Shown here in pieces: positions 32,829 through 40,828 of a DNA stretch of 45,412 nucleotides. The notes beneath the pieces were generated by a model. The model did no database searches. It was not told where the DNA came from and was given only the letters and a program-made list of their open reading frames with translations. Where the stretch lies: the NCBI GenBank assembly GCA_001940825.1, contig MSGT01000018.1:1-45412 (forward strand). The letters run 5' to 3'. This DNA is from Sphaerochaeta sp. Phil3. GTDB taxonomy: Bacteria > Spirochaetota > Spirochaetia > Sphaerochaetales > Sphaerochaetaceae. The position numbers and the translations under genes were made by a program. How positions within the stretch are numbered: the stretch's first letter is position 1; every line of letters begins with the position of its first letter.

Positions 32829-34202
32829 ATGGTTCAGAATGCAACATTGGAAAGCACTCTCAAGACACTTGTAGAGAACAAAAGATACTCGTCCGTCAAG
32901 GACATACTTGTGACGATGAACCCATCGGACATCGCCGCGATATTCGACGACCTCACAGAGGAGCAGCTGCCAATCATGTTCAGACTGCTCCCCAAAGCGT
33001 TGGCTGCGGATTCATTCGTGGAGATGAACACAGACAACCAGGAGCTTCTCATAAAGGGCTTTTCAGACACAGAGCTCAAGCAGGTCCTAGACGAAATGTA
33101 CGTTGACGACACCGTAGACATCGTAGAGGAGATGCCTGCAAACGTAGTTAGCAGGATCCTCAAGCAGGTTACGCCTGAAAAACGCCGCGACATCAACGAA
33201 ATACTGCGCTACCCAGAGAACTCGGCAGGCTCCATCATGACGACCGAGTACATCTCCCTAAGCCCCAAGATGACGGTGAGCGAAGCTTTCAAGCGCATAC
33301 GCGAGACGGGCGTTGACAAGGAGACGATCTACACCTGCTACGTCCTCTCATCCTTCAACAGACTGCTGGGACTGGTGTCCGCAAAGAGCCTTATGCTCGA
33401 AAAGGACGAAAACGCCACAATAGAAAGCCTAATGCAGTCCAACGTCATAACGGTAAACACCAAGATGGACCAGGAAGAGGTCGCAAAGACTCTTTCCAAG
33501 TACAATTTCATGGCGCTGCCCGTAGTGGACAGCGAAGACAGGATGGTTGGAATCGTAACCTTCGACGATGCCATGGACGTCATGGTACAGGAGGCCACGG
33601 AAGACATCACCATCATGTCAGGTCAGACGCCTTACGAGAACACGTACCTGCGCACATCCCCATGGGAGCTCTTCAAGCATAGAATCCCTTGGCTCATGAT
33701 CCTCATGATATCCGCAACCTTCACAGGCCTCATAATAACGAACTTCGAATCCGCACTGGCCGTCCACGTCATCCTCACGGCGTTCATCCCAATGCTCATG
33801 GACACAGGTGGAAACTCAGGCTCTCAGTCGTCCGTCACCATCATACGCGCCATATCGCTTGGAGAAGTGGAGTTCAACGACATTGGAAAGGTAATCCTCA
33901 AAGAGTTCCTTACATCCCTCATGTGCGGACTTGCCCTCTCCATTGCATGCTTTGCAAAGGTCATGTTGGTTGACGGTCTACTCTTCCAGAACGCATCCGT
34001 CACATTCATGGTCGCCTTCTCAGTCAGCCTAACCATGTGCCTCACGGTCGTGATAGCAAAGCTCATAGGATGTACCCTGCCGCTCGTAGCCAAGAAGATA
34101 GGATTCGATCCAGCCGTCATGGCCAGCCCGTTCATCACGACGATCGTCGATGCCCTATCTCTTCTAATCTACTTTGCAATCGCCACAGCAATCCTGTTCT
34201 AG
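32829..34202 (+). CDS. mgtE: Magnesium transporter MgtE
   Basis: Dimeric Mg2+ channel of the inner membrane. The 457-aa protein shows the full domain order: N-terminal helical superhelix (to about residue 130), tandem CBS domains (about 135-255, with YISLSPKMTVSEAF and LPVVDSEDRMVGIVTFDDAMDV split over two repeats), a connecting helix, then five transmembrane segments. The pore signature MLMDTGGNSGSQSS and the C-terminal DPAVMASPFITTIVDALSL are present. In the family the cytosolic domains close the pore when Mg2+ is high. ATG 32829 has AGGGAG 8-9 nt upstream. It is preceded by a leader ORF that may regulate it. Confidence 0.95.
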   Translation: MVQNATLESTLKTLVENKRYSSVKDILVTMNPSDIAAIFDDLTEEQLPIMFRLLPKALAADSFVEMNTDNQELLIKGFSDTELKQVLDEMYVDDTVDIVEEMPANVVSRILKQVTPEKRRDINEILRYPENSAGSIMTTEYISLSPKMTVSEAFKRIRETGVDKETIYTCYVLSSFNRLLGLVSAKSLMLEKDENATIESLMQSNVITVNTKMDQEEVAKTLSKYNFMALPVVDSEDRMVGIVTFDDAMDVMVQEATEDITIMSGQTPYENTYLRTSPWELFKHRIPWLMILMISATFTGLIITNFESALAVHVILTAFIPMLMDTGGNSGSQSSVTIIRAISLGEVEFNDIGKVILKEFLTSLMCGLALSIACFAKVMLVDGLLFQNASVTFMVAFSVSLTMCLTVVIAKLIGCTLPLVAKKIGFDPAVMASPFITTIVDALSLLIYFAIATAILF

Positions 34203-34266
34203 ACCATCGTTTTTTAGACCGATGTCCTTGAATCCACCTCTCCATGCTACTTGGCCCACAACCGTG

Positions 34267-34992
34267 TTATTCAAAGTACTTTCTGAGTTTGAAACAATCC
34301 TTGAATTCGAAGCGTTTTTCAAGGAAACGTGAAACGGCTCCTATCATTGATCCGTTCACAAGGGCGCAGAACACGGTTCCAAGCTTCACGCCCTCGAAGT
34401 GCCACAGGCCAAAGAAAGCAAACGACATGGCAATGCTTATGGCGCAACTCGAACAGTCGTAGATAGTCTTGAACCTGTTTATGTCCATTCCGATGTGGTG
34501 CGAAACCTCTTTGACGAAGAGCTCATACACCTCTGGCGATATATAGGAATGGAAGAAGAACGAAATTCCTATTGCACAAAGGACCATGCCGCCAACTAAC
34601 ATGACAAGCCTTGCCCATACAGGCTGGGCGTCGAGGTTCTTCACCGCCCACATGCAAAAGTCCAATGTAAAGCCATAGACCACAGCAGTGACGAACGAGA
34701 AAAGGTAGGAGAGTCTGAACTTTCTTAGGATTACCACCATTATGACTAGGAGCACGAACTGCAAAGTGTACTCCGCCATGCCAAAGGTGAAGAAAGGGTA
34801 CGAAGGAGAAAGCTTGAGGTAAAGAAGATACGCCGGGGCCACCACCATCGAAACTCCAAAGTTGGCCTTCTCCATGAACGCCACTCCAAACGCTACGGCC
34901 ACCATCCCAACTATGTATGCAAGCTCGTTGGAGAAAACGGGCTTTGCCCCTTTGTCTTCCATCCTCGTTTCATTGGTTCTGATTTCGTCCAT
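34267..34992 (-). CDS. YczE/YitT-like multipass membrane protein
   Basis: A 241-aa integral membrane protein with about five or six hydrophobic segments, for example AYIVGMVAVAFGVAFMEK and a helix around LQFVLLVIMVVILRKF. The wording GVAFMEKANFGVSMVVAPAYLL is that of DUF6198/YczE-like proteins of unknown function, which are sometimes compared with YitT transporters. A soluble region near residue 155-180 includes HHIGMDINRFKTIYD. ATG 34992 is preferred to ATG 35010 because TATACT (35000-35005) lies 7 nt upstream of it; no SD is seen for either. It converges with mgtE. Confidence 0.65.
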   Translation of the reverse strand: MDEIRTNETRMEDKGAKPVFSNELAYIVGMVAVAFGVAFMEKANFGVSMVVAPAYLLYLKLSPSYPFFTFGMAEYTLQFVLLVIMVVILRKFRLSYLFSFVTAVVYGFTLDFCMWAVKNLDAQPVWARLVMLVGGMVLCAIGISFFFHSYISPEVYELFVKEVSHHIGMDINRFKTIYDCSSCAISIAMSFAFFGLWHFEGVKLGTVFCALVNGSMIGAVSRFLEKRFEFKDCFKLRKYFE

Positions 34993-34999
34993 GAGTGGA

Positions 35000-35029
35000 A
35001 GTATAGACATCCAAGCATATGTTCTACAA
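35000..35029 (-). promoter_or_regulatory. Predicted promoter of the YczE-like gene
   Basis: Minus strand TTGTAG (35024-35029), 18-bp spacer, TATACT (35000-35005); ATG 7 nt beyond the -10 with no SD. Confidence 0.45.
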
Positions 35030-35040
35030 GTTTTTTGTTT

Positions 35041-35271
35041 TCAATCCCACAGAGTGGAGAAGTTCTTCAAGTAGAACGGCTTCATGATTTTGTTGTCGTC
35101 CAAATGCTCCTTTATGTGGTTGGCGTGCATTTTCTGTTCGACAGGGTCTATGTCTTGGTATTTGTGAATTACAACATTTCCTTTTCTCTCTTCTTCAAGG
35201 ATTGCTTCGTAGACATCATCTATGACTTCGCATAGGTCAACAGCCGTGTCTTTGTCGCTCTCGCAACACCA
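35041..35271 (-). pseudogene. C-terminal fragment of an unidentified protein gene
   Basis: On the minus strand an open frame of 76 codons ends at TGA (35041-35043). Its sequence is protein-like and biased as in real genes, including DLCEVIDDVYEAILEEE and HANHIKEHLDDNKIMKPFYL, and it finishes NFSTLWD. There is no start codon with an SD; upstream it meets a TAG at 35272-35274, exactly where the 9-bp array begins. It looks like the 3' remnant of a gene whose front was lost. The family is not recognised. Confidence 0.5.
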
Positions 35272-35273
35272 CT

Positions 35274-35396
35274 ACAACTGCGACAGATTCTACAACTGCC
35301 ACAACCACTACAACCTCTACAGATTGGCCACAGATTCCACCACGCTCACATCGCTCACCATGCGCACCTTGCTCACCACACTCACCATTACTACAA
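35274..35396. repeat. Two adjoining degenerate 9-bp tandem arrays
   Basis: 35274-35345: ACAACTGCG, ACAGATTCT, ACAACTGCC, ACAACCACT, ACAACCTCT, ACAGATTGG and further units at 9 bp. 35343-35396: CGCTCACAT, CGCTCACCA, TGCGCACCT, TGCTCACCA, CACTCACCA, TTACTACAA at 9 bp. The arrays fill the gap between the truncated gene and eamA. Frames through them are repetitive and not convincing genes. Confidence 0.8.
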
Positions 35397-35432
35397 ACTA
35401 CTTACAATTTCCAGATACAACTCAAAACTTCG

Positions 35433-36374
35433 CTACAGGATAGCATTCTTCCCTTTGGAACCAAAGCTGCCGTTGACAACGACAATGCCTACCGCAATCA
35501 ACACCAAAGCGACGACATATCTTGTTTGAAGGACCTTCTCGCCCAAAAGCAGAGATGACAGTATAGCCCCCGTGATTGGGTTTATGCATTGGCATACGCT
35601 GATCCTGCCAACAGGATTGGACTTGAGAAGGGAGTTCCAAAGAAGGAAACAGACCGATGATATCAAAGAAAGGGCAATAAGGAGAAACCATCCCTTTGCG
35701 CCGCCATTTCCGAGCCTTCCTCCGGAAGCAAGACCCAGGACAAGAAGCTCCGCACCGCCAATCAGTAGGCTGCTGTATGAACATACAACAGGGTTCGTTT
35801 TCTTTATGAGTTTGCGAACCAGGCTTGAACTCAATGCAAACGATGTGCAGGAAAGGAAGAACATCCCCTCTCCCCTAAACGATATGATTCCAAGATCCCC
35901 ACCGTACAAAAAGCAGAATACAACACCTGCAAATGCTATAAGACAGCCAAGCCCTTTCTTGAAGGTTATGTGGTCGTCCTTAAAGAACAGATGCGCAAAG
36001 ATCGTCGCCGTAATTATTTGGGAGCCGTTGAGTATTGAGCAATGGACGGACGATGTGTAGATCATGCTTGGAAATTGAAGTGCGTATACAAGGCCTATCT
36101 GCACCGTGCCTATGATGAATACGGAACCCACCTCTGATTTGTCAGGCAAAGCAAGTCTCTTTTCAGAAGCGATTGTAACAAGAAGGAGTATCAGCCCTGC
36201 AATCAGCATTCTCACGGCAACGAACATTATGGTGTCTCCTACCGTCGTAGTTGAAAACTCGTTGTATGCAAGCTTTATGAGAACAAACGCCGACCCCCAG
36301 ATGATCTGGCTCAACAGAGCAAGTAGAAAAGATCCAACAGGGTCAGAGATGATTTTTCCAGTTCTTCTTTCCAT
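35433..36374 (-). CDS. EamA/DMT-superfamily permease
   Basis: Inner-membrane drug/metabolite transporter with about ten hydrophobic helices in two EamA repeats. The first helix reads LLALLSQIIWGSAFVLIKLAY and is preceded by a short cytoplasmic N-terminus; the second repeat ends RYVVALVLIAVGIVVVNGS. The 313-aa length is typical (about 290-310). Substrate is unknown; relatives export amino acids or metabolites. ATG 36374 has no SD. A possible promoter (TTGCTT 36407-36412, TATACG 36385-36390) ends 10 nt before it and overlaps the flank of the tRNA terminator. Confidence 0.85.
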   Translation of the reverse strand: MERRTGKIISDPVGSFLLALLSQIIWGSAFVLIKLAYNEFSTTTVGDTIMFVAVRMLIAGLILLLVTIASEKRLALPDKSEVGSVFIIGTVQIGLVYALQFPSMIYTSSVHCSILNGSQIITATIFAHLFFKDDHITFKKGLGCLIAFAGVVFCFLYGGDLGIISFRGEGMFFLSCTSFALSSSLVRKLIKKTNPVVCSYSSLLIGGAELLVLGLASGGRLGNGGAKGWFLLIALSLISSVCFLLWNSLLKSNPVGRISVCQCINPITGAILSSLLLGEKVLQTRYVVALVLIAVGIVVVNGSFGSKGKNAIL

Positions 36375-36412
36375 GACAGTACTTCGTATAGGGCACAGCC
36401 CATCTAAAGCAA

Positions 36413-36436
36413 AACCCAGGCTCTTCAGCCCGGGTT
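36413..36436 (-). terminator. Intrinsic terminator of tRNA-Cys
   Basis: Minus strand AACCCGGGCT, loop GAAG, AGCCTGGGTT: a 10-bp stem with one G-U pair, followed by TTTTGCTTT. It lies 7 nt after the tRNA 3' end. Confidence 0.8.
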
Positions 36437-36443
36437 CCTCTTT

Positions 36444-36517
36444 AGGTGCCGACCGGATTTGAACCGGTGAACAACGGTTTTGCAGACCGCCCCCTTAGAC
36501 CACTTGGGTACAGCACC
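36444..36517 (-). tRNA. tRNA-Cys (anticodon GCA)
   Basis: A 74-nt cloverleaf on the minus strand. The acceptor stem starts GGTGCTG and pairs with CGGCACC. The D stem is CCC/GGG, the anticodon loop CTGCAAA gives GCA, and the T arm is ACCGG-TTCAAAT-CCGGT. The discriminator base is U73, the main identity element for cysteinyl-tRNA synthetase. CCA is not encoded. Upstream, TTGCAA (36552-36557) and TATGTT (36529-36534) 17 bp apart form a likely promoter. Confidence 0.95.
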
Positions 36518-36528
36518 AATGCCCTATT

Positions 36529-36557
36529 AACATAACAGAAAAAAAAGCACGTTGCAA
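36529..36557 (-). promoter_or_regulatory. Predicted tRNA-Cys promoter
   Basis: TTGCAA and TATGTT with 17-bp T-rich spacer on the minus strand, 11 nt before the mature 5' end. Confidence 0.5.
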
Positions 36558-36601
36558 GAGGAACTTTGAAAGGACTTCAAGAAGAGTCCGTGGGCAATCA
36601 A

Positions 36602-37129
36602 TCACTTTGAACTCCTCTTCGATTGAATCGCCTTTCTTACGGTATCAACCAACATGAAGTAGGACAAATCAGCATTGGAGGGCTTCAGAAAACCGTAGCG
36701 CTCGTAGAAGCTTCTGGATGTTTCCTTTGCATCCACGATTATGAGATACAGTCCAGTTATATCTGCAACCTGAAGAACCTTCCTGAAAGCCTGCGCCAAG
36801 AGCCATTTTCCAATCCCCTTTCCCTGTTGGTTTCTATCGACTGCAAGCCGTGCGATCCTCAATGCAGGAATGGGATATTTTGGAAGTTTTCCTTTGAAAT
36901 CATCGGGCATCTCCTGATACGCCACCTGTGCAGTCGAAAGCGTGAAATACCCACAAATCCTATCATCAACATCCAAAGCAACGAAGGTCTTTCCAATGCC
37001 AAGGATGTCATTCTTAGATGCGTACCTTGAGAGAAACCAGTCCAAGGCATCTATACCACAATCGAATTCGTTTAGTTTGGACTTAGAGGAGACATCTTTT
37101 ATCGAAACCAGTCTGTATCCTTCAATCAT
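36602..37129 (-). CDS. GNAT-family toxin of a type II toxin-antitoxin pair (TacT/AtaT-like)
   Basis: Predicted acetyltransferase toxin; relatives acetylate the amino group of charged aminoacyl-tRNAs and block translation. The 175-aa protein has the GNAT fold with [17 protein letters not shown] (beta strands before the acceptor site), acetyl-CoA pyrophosphate-binding [17 protein letters not shown] (Q/RxxGxG) and the SFYERYGF block holding the catalytic Tyr. It starts at ATG 37129, which overlaps the antitoxin by 8 bp, with AAGGA at 8 nt. The pair is preceded by an operator-like repeat, as expected for autorepression. Confidence 0.88.
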   Translation of the reverse strand: MIEGYRLVSIKDVSSKSKLNEFDCGIDALDWFLSRYASKNDILGIGKTFVALDVDDRICGYFTLSTAQVAYQEMPDDFKGKLPKYPIPALRIARLAVDRNQQGKGIGKWLLAQAFRKVLQVADITGLYLIIVDAKETSRSFYERYGFLKPSNADLSYFMLVDTVRKAIQSKRSSK

Positions 37130-37379
37130 CAAAAAGGTCCTTCAATGCTTCATTTGGCTCCGGAGGATTCTCCAAGACAGACATGACCAAATCCCTGTCT
37201 CGGTTTGAAAGCAGCAAGGTCTCGTTCTCAATCAAATCCATCTGGGCCTGCTTCAAGGACGATTCAAGGACATATGAAGAAAGGGAGACGTGTTTGAGCT
37301 CCGCAGCCCTCTCGAGAAGGGTTTTCTGATGCGCATTGGCTCTAAGGTCTATTCGCACATCTTTCAACGCTATTGCCAT
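37122..37379 (-). CDS. DUF1778 (TacA-type) antitoxin
   Basis: An 85-aa antitoxin with ribbon-helix-helix N-terminus ([20 protein letters not shown], with [16 protein letters not shown] as the second helix) and an acidic C-terminal tail ([14 protein letters not shown]) that would wrap and inhibit the GNAT toxin. DUF1778 antitoxins nearly always pair with GNAT toxins. ATG 37379 has AAGGAGG 8 nt upstream; the alternative ATG 37385 is too close to that SD. It is the first gene of the two-gene operon. Confidence 0.88.
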   Translation of the reverse strand: MAIALKDVRIDLRANAHQKTLLERAAELKHVSLSSYVLESSLKQAQMDLIENETLLLSNRDRDLVMSVLENPPEPNEALKDLFDD

Positions 37380-37399
37380 ATTCATCACCTCCTTTTCAA

Positions 37400-37439
37400 A
37401 TGTATGTAAAATGTACACACATATGACACACAAAGTCAA
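37400..37439 (-). promoter_or_regulatory. Toxin-antitoxin promoter with operator palindrome
   Basis: Minus strand -35 TTGACT (37434-37439), 18-bp spacer, -10 TACATT (37410-37415). Over the -10 lies an inverted repeat ATGTGTGTA / TACATACAT with 5-nt centre (37400-37422, 8 of 9 pairs), a likely binding site for the ribbon-helix-helix antitoxin. Confidence 0.6.
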
Positions 37440-37542
37440 GAACTACAAACCAATGGCCACAACACAATCGGCCTTGCTATTTGGGATGAATTGGACGAAA
37501 ATGAAGGTAGGCACGGGCGGTGGGCCTGTCCAAGGAGGTTCT

Positions 37543-39921
37543 ATGGCGGATAGACAGCACATGATAAGACTCGATGGCAAGGGGACGACATACATCATGC
37601 GTATAGACGAGGCGGGGCACCTCGAGAACCTCTACTACGGGAAGAAACTCAGGCAGGATGCCATGGTGGAGGCACTGCTTCCAAAGAGGGAGGCACCAAT
37701 AGGGATAGGTGCAGGATATTCTGAGACGAATCCCCTTCTATATCTTGAGACTTCGTGCCTAGAGACCAGCACGCCGGGCAAAGGCGACTACAGAAGCCCT
37801 GCCGTTGTGGTGGAGTATTCCAAGGGGATGCAGACGCTGGACTTCGCATACAAAGCCCACCGCATAATCAAAGGCAAGCCAAGCCGTTTCGAGAATTTTG
37901 CCCAGTCGTATGCAAACGAAGAAGAGGCTACAACCATAGAGATACAGCTTGAGGACAAAGTGCTTCCAATAATGCTGCAGCTCAACTACACGGTGTTCCC
38001 AAACTGCGACACGATGGTCCGCAGCGCCACAATAACCAACAAAACATCAACTACAGTGCTAATAAAGAACATCGCAAGCCTCCAATTGGACATCCCAAGC
38101 GCACAGTGGAACGTAGTGAGCTTCGACGGAGCCTGGGCACGCGAGAGACATATCACAAGGCAGGCGCTGAGACCTGGAAAGCTTGAGTTCGGCTCAACTG
38201 TTGGTGTCAGTGGAGCTGCTCACAACCCATGCATATTCCTTGAGAGCCCAGACTGCACAGCAAGTCGAGGAAACTGCTATGCCTTCAACCTCATCTACAG
38301 CGGAGACCATAGGGAGGTCGTTGAGCTTTCACCTTATGGAATCACACGTTTCCAAACGGGAATCAATCCACAATCGTTCACATGGAAACTTCTTCCAAAT
38401 GCAAGCTTTACCACGCCTGAAGCTGTCATGACCTACTCCAGCCTAGGCAACAACGGAGCAAGCGCCAACCTCCACGAATTTGTAAACAACCACATTGTAC
38501 GCGGTCATTGGAAGTTCAGAGAGCGCCCAATACTGTGCAACAACTGGGAGGCAACATACTTCAACTTCAATGAAAAGAAACTCCTTGAGTTGGCAAAGGC
38601 GGCAAAGGATCTTGGAATAGAGCTCTTCGTCCTGGATGACGGATGGTTTGGAACAAGGGACGACGACACCACTAGCCTTGGAGATTGGATTGTAAATGCA
38701 AAGAAGCTTCCTTCTGGAATAACGAGACTGTCTGAAAGAATCCACGAAATGGGACTGCTTTTTGGAATTTGGGTCGAGCCTGAGATGATAAGCCGCAAGA
38801 GCCTTCTCTTCGACAAGCATCCCGATTGGATGGTTGCCATCCCTGGAAGAAAGCCCTCTGTAGGCAGAAACCAATTCATCCTTGACCTCACAAGAAAAGA
38901 AGTGAGGGACTACATATTCGAAGCCTTGTCCGAAGTCTTCAACCTTGGCATGGTGGACTATGTGAAATGGGACATGAACCGCACGTTCACTGACATGTAC
39001 AGCACCTTATTCACAAGCATGACCGAGTTCAATTACCGCTACGTCTCCGGACTGTACGAACTGCTTGGACGTCTCACCTCAGCGTTCCCAAAGATCCTGT
39101 TCGAAGGCTGCTCATCGGGCGGCAACCGCTATGACCTTGGAATGCTCTGCTACATGCCACAGATATGGACCAGCGACAACACCGATGCCTATTGCCGCAC
39201 CCTCATCCAGGGAGGAACCTCATACGGATACCCCATATCTGCAATGGGCGCACATGTATCGGAATCGCCAAACCACCAGACCCTTAGGCGCAGCGACATA
39301 GAATCACGCTTCAACGTAGCAGCCTTTGGAGCCTTTGGCTACGAACTGGACCTCACCGCCTTGAACGCCCAACAGAAGGCCACGGTCAAAGCCCAGATCG
39401 AATTCTACAAAAAACACCGCGCCCTTCTTCAATTCGGACGCTTCATCAGACTTGAGGAGAATTCAAATACCGATAACTCTGTGATAGCCCATTCCAGTGG
39501 AAAGACCCGCTGGGCTGTTGTGAACGACGACCTAAGCGAAATGCTGGTCCTTGACTTCCAAACCCTCAACGAGCCAAATCCTGGGCAGGATACCCTAAGG
39601 ATTCCTTTCGCCCGCCCAGACTTCGACTATGAAGTATCTCCTCGGCTGCAGCGTATAAGCCTAGATGTCTTTGGAAGTCTCATAAATATGCTTGCACCTG
39701 TGAATCTTTCAGGAGAAAGCCGTCTCAAGCAGATGCTTCTTGACAACTACACTCTCAAGAGCGAAGACGAACACTACATAGTCTCCGGAGATGTCCTTGC
39801 CTACGGCGGCCTGCATCTAGACCCACAGTTTGGAGGAACCGGCTACAACAACAAAGTACGCATCCTAGGCGACTTTGGCTCTCGCCTCTACTACATCGTA
39901 CGAGTCAAAAAGAGCAAATAG
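37543..39921 (+). CDS. Alpha-galactosidase, GH36
   Basis: Releases terminal alpha-galactose from raffinose-family sugars or galactomannan. The 792-aa protein has the N-terminal beta-sandwich, a TIM barrel and a C-terminal sheet domain, as in bacterial GH36 group I enzymes (about 730 aa). In the barrel, LFVLDDGWFG, GIWVEPEM, nucleophile Asp477 in VKWDMNR, EGCSSGGNRYD and acid/base Asp545 in SDNTDA are all present. No signal peptide is seen, so it is probably cytoplasmic and acts on imported sugars. ATG 37543 has AAGGAGG 4-5 nt upstream; the frame is open further back but overlaps the antitoxin promoter. No sugar transporter is adjacent. Confidence 0.93.
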   Translation: MADRQHMIRLDGKGTTYIMRIDEAGHLENLYYGKKLRQDAMVEALLPKREAPIGIGAGYSETNPLLYLETSCLETSTPGKGDYRSPAVVVEYSKGMQTLDFAYKAHRIIKGKPSRFENFAQSYANEEEATTIEIQLEDKVLPIMLQLNYTVFPNCDTMVRSATITNKTSTTVLIKNIASLQLDIPSAQWNVVSFDGAWARERHITRQALRPGKLEFGSTVGVSGAAHNPCIFLESPDCTASRGNCYAFNLIYSGDHREVVELSPYGITRFQTGINPQSFTWKLLPNASFTTPEAVMTYSSLGNNGASANLHEFVNNHIVRGHWKFRERPILCNNWEATYFNFNEKKLLELAKAAKDLGIELFVLDDGWFGTRDDDTTSLGDWIVNAKKLPSGITRLSERIHEMGLLFGIWVEPEMISRKSLLFDKHPDWMVAIPGRKPSVGRNQFILDLTRKEVRDYIFEALSEVFNLGMVDYVKWDMNRTFTDMYSTLFTSMTEFNYRYVSGLYELLGRLTSAFPKILFEGCSSGGNRYDLGMLCYMPQIWTSDNTDAYCRTLIQGGTSYGYPISAMGAHVSESPNHQTLRRSDIESRFNVAAFGAFGYELDLTALNAQQKATVKAQIEFYKKHRALLQFGRFIRLEENSNTDNSVIAHSSGKTRWAVVNDDLSEMLVLDFQTLNEPNPGQDTLRIPFARPDFDYEVSPRLQRISLDVFGSLINMLAPVNLSGESRLKQMLLDNYTLKSEDEHYIVSGDVLAYGGLHLDPQFGGTGYNNKVRILGDFGSRLYYIVRVKKSK

Positions 39922-40015
39922 ATTGCAGATAGAATCGACCTCGTTTGGGACCTCTTTGGAACTTCTTTGTGACTTCATTTCAGAAACAGCTCAATAAGTT
40001 CTACCATAGACGCAG

Positions 40016-40096
40016 TTTAGACTTTTCAGTGGAATTTTCGTTCAAAAAGTCTAATGATTAGACTTTTCTGCTTGTTTTTCGATCATAAAGTCTAAA
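40016..40096. repeat. Tandem pair of 40-bp inverted-repeat units
   Basis: Units 40016-40055 and 40057-40096 each run TTAGACTTTTC ... TTTTCG.TCA.AAAGTCTAA. Each unit can fold into a hairpin with a 9-10-bp stem, and the junction forms an 11-bp-arm palindrome (AAAAGTCTAAT-G-ATTAGACTTTT). It lies between the convergent galactosidase and NUDIX genes. It could be a bidirectional transcript end or a protein-binding site; the surrounding 39922-40168 holds no gene. Confidence 0.75.
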
Positions 40097-40168
40097 ACCA
40101 TGAAAGCACCACACCAAACACCCCTCAAGTTCAGGGAAAACAGCGTCAAGCAACGATGAAAAAGCCCG

Positions 40169-40801
40169 TCAGACCCCAAGCAGTCCGGACTTGCGGGCCT
40201 CCCGCAGGAAGAAGAAGCCGGCCATAAGCATGATGCCGTTGTCCATTTCGCCGGTACCCAGGTGGTCGAGCACATAGGGAACTGGGATTGACACCAAGTC
40301 TATGGATTCGTTTGCATCAAGGCGGCGCTCATCCTCAGCTGCGACCAACTCCAAATCCTGGGCGAGAAAAAAGTTGGCGGTGTTGTTCATGAAGGCGGAG
40401 TTTGGACACACGGTTCCTATGAGCTTGAATGTATGCGCCACAAGCCCTGTTTCCTCGAAAAGTTCCCTCAGTCCTGCATCGCGGGGACTCTCACCTCTTT
40501 CCACGAGACCTGCAGGGAACTCCAAGGTGATGGAGTCCGAACCATGGCGGAACTGTTGCTCCATCACAAAACGTGGAACTCCGTCTGTTCCAATGAAGTA
40601 AGGAACCACGTTGACCCACTGCGGAGAATCAAGCTCAATGAAATCGGCCTCTCGGCCATCCCTACTCCTACGATGCACGCTGTTTATGTTGAAGATAGGC
40701 GTGTCGTAGAGGCGATTTCGTGAAGTGGTCTCCCAATAGAGGCGAGCAGGATCAGAAGCGGCCTCCAAGGAATTGAATGTGTTTTCGTCTATGCGTTTCA
40801 T
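40169..40801 (-). CDS. NUDIX hydrolase, probable ADP-ribose pyrophosphatase
   Basis: A 210-aa hydrolase with a perfect Nudix box beginning at GLVERGESPRDAGLRELFEE and continuing TGL (GX5EX7REUXEEXGU), near residue 97-119. A preceding strand with QFRHGSDSITLEFPAG fits the ADP-ribose/NDP-sugar pyrophosphatase group, which clears free ADP-ribose. The N-terminal part lacks motifs. ATG 40801 has GGAG 6 nt upstream. It is 27 bp downstream of mrp and probably co-transcribed with it. Confidence 0.88.
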   Translation of the reverse strand: MKRIDENTFNSLEAASDPARLYWETTSRNRLYDTPIFNINSVHRRSRDGREADFIELDSPQWVNVVPYFIGTDGVPRFVMEQQFRHGSDSITLEFPAGLVERGESPRDAGLRELFEETGLVAHTFKLIGTVCPNSAFMNNTANFFLAQDLELVAAEDERRLDANESIDLVSIPVPYVLDHLGTGEMDNGIMLMAGFFFLREARKSGLLGV

Positions 40802-40828
40802 GGCAAGCTCCAGGCAAAAGATCCAAAG

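Noticed and set aside
35222-35443. 73-codon plus-strand frame over the 9-bp arrays
   Set aside because: Composition is dictated by the arrays (Thr/Leu-rich repeats) and there is no SD.
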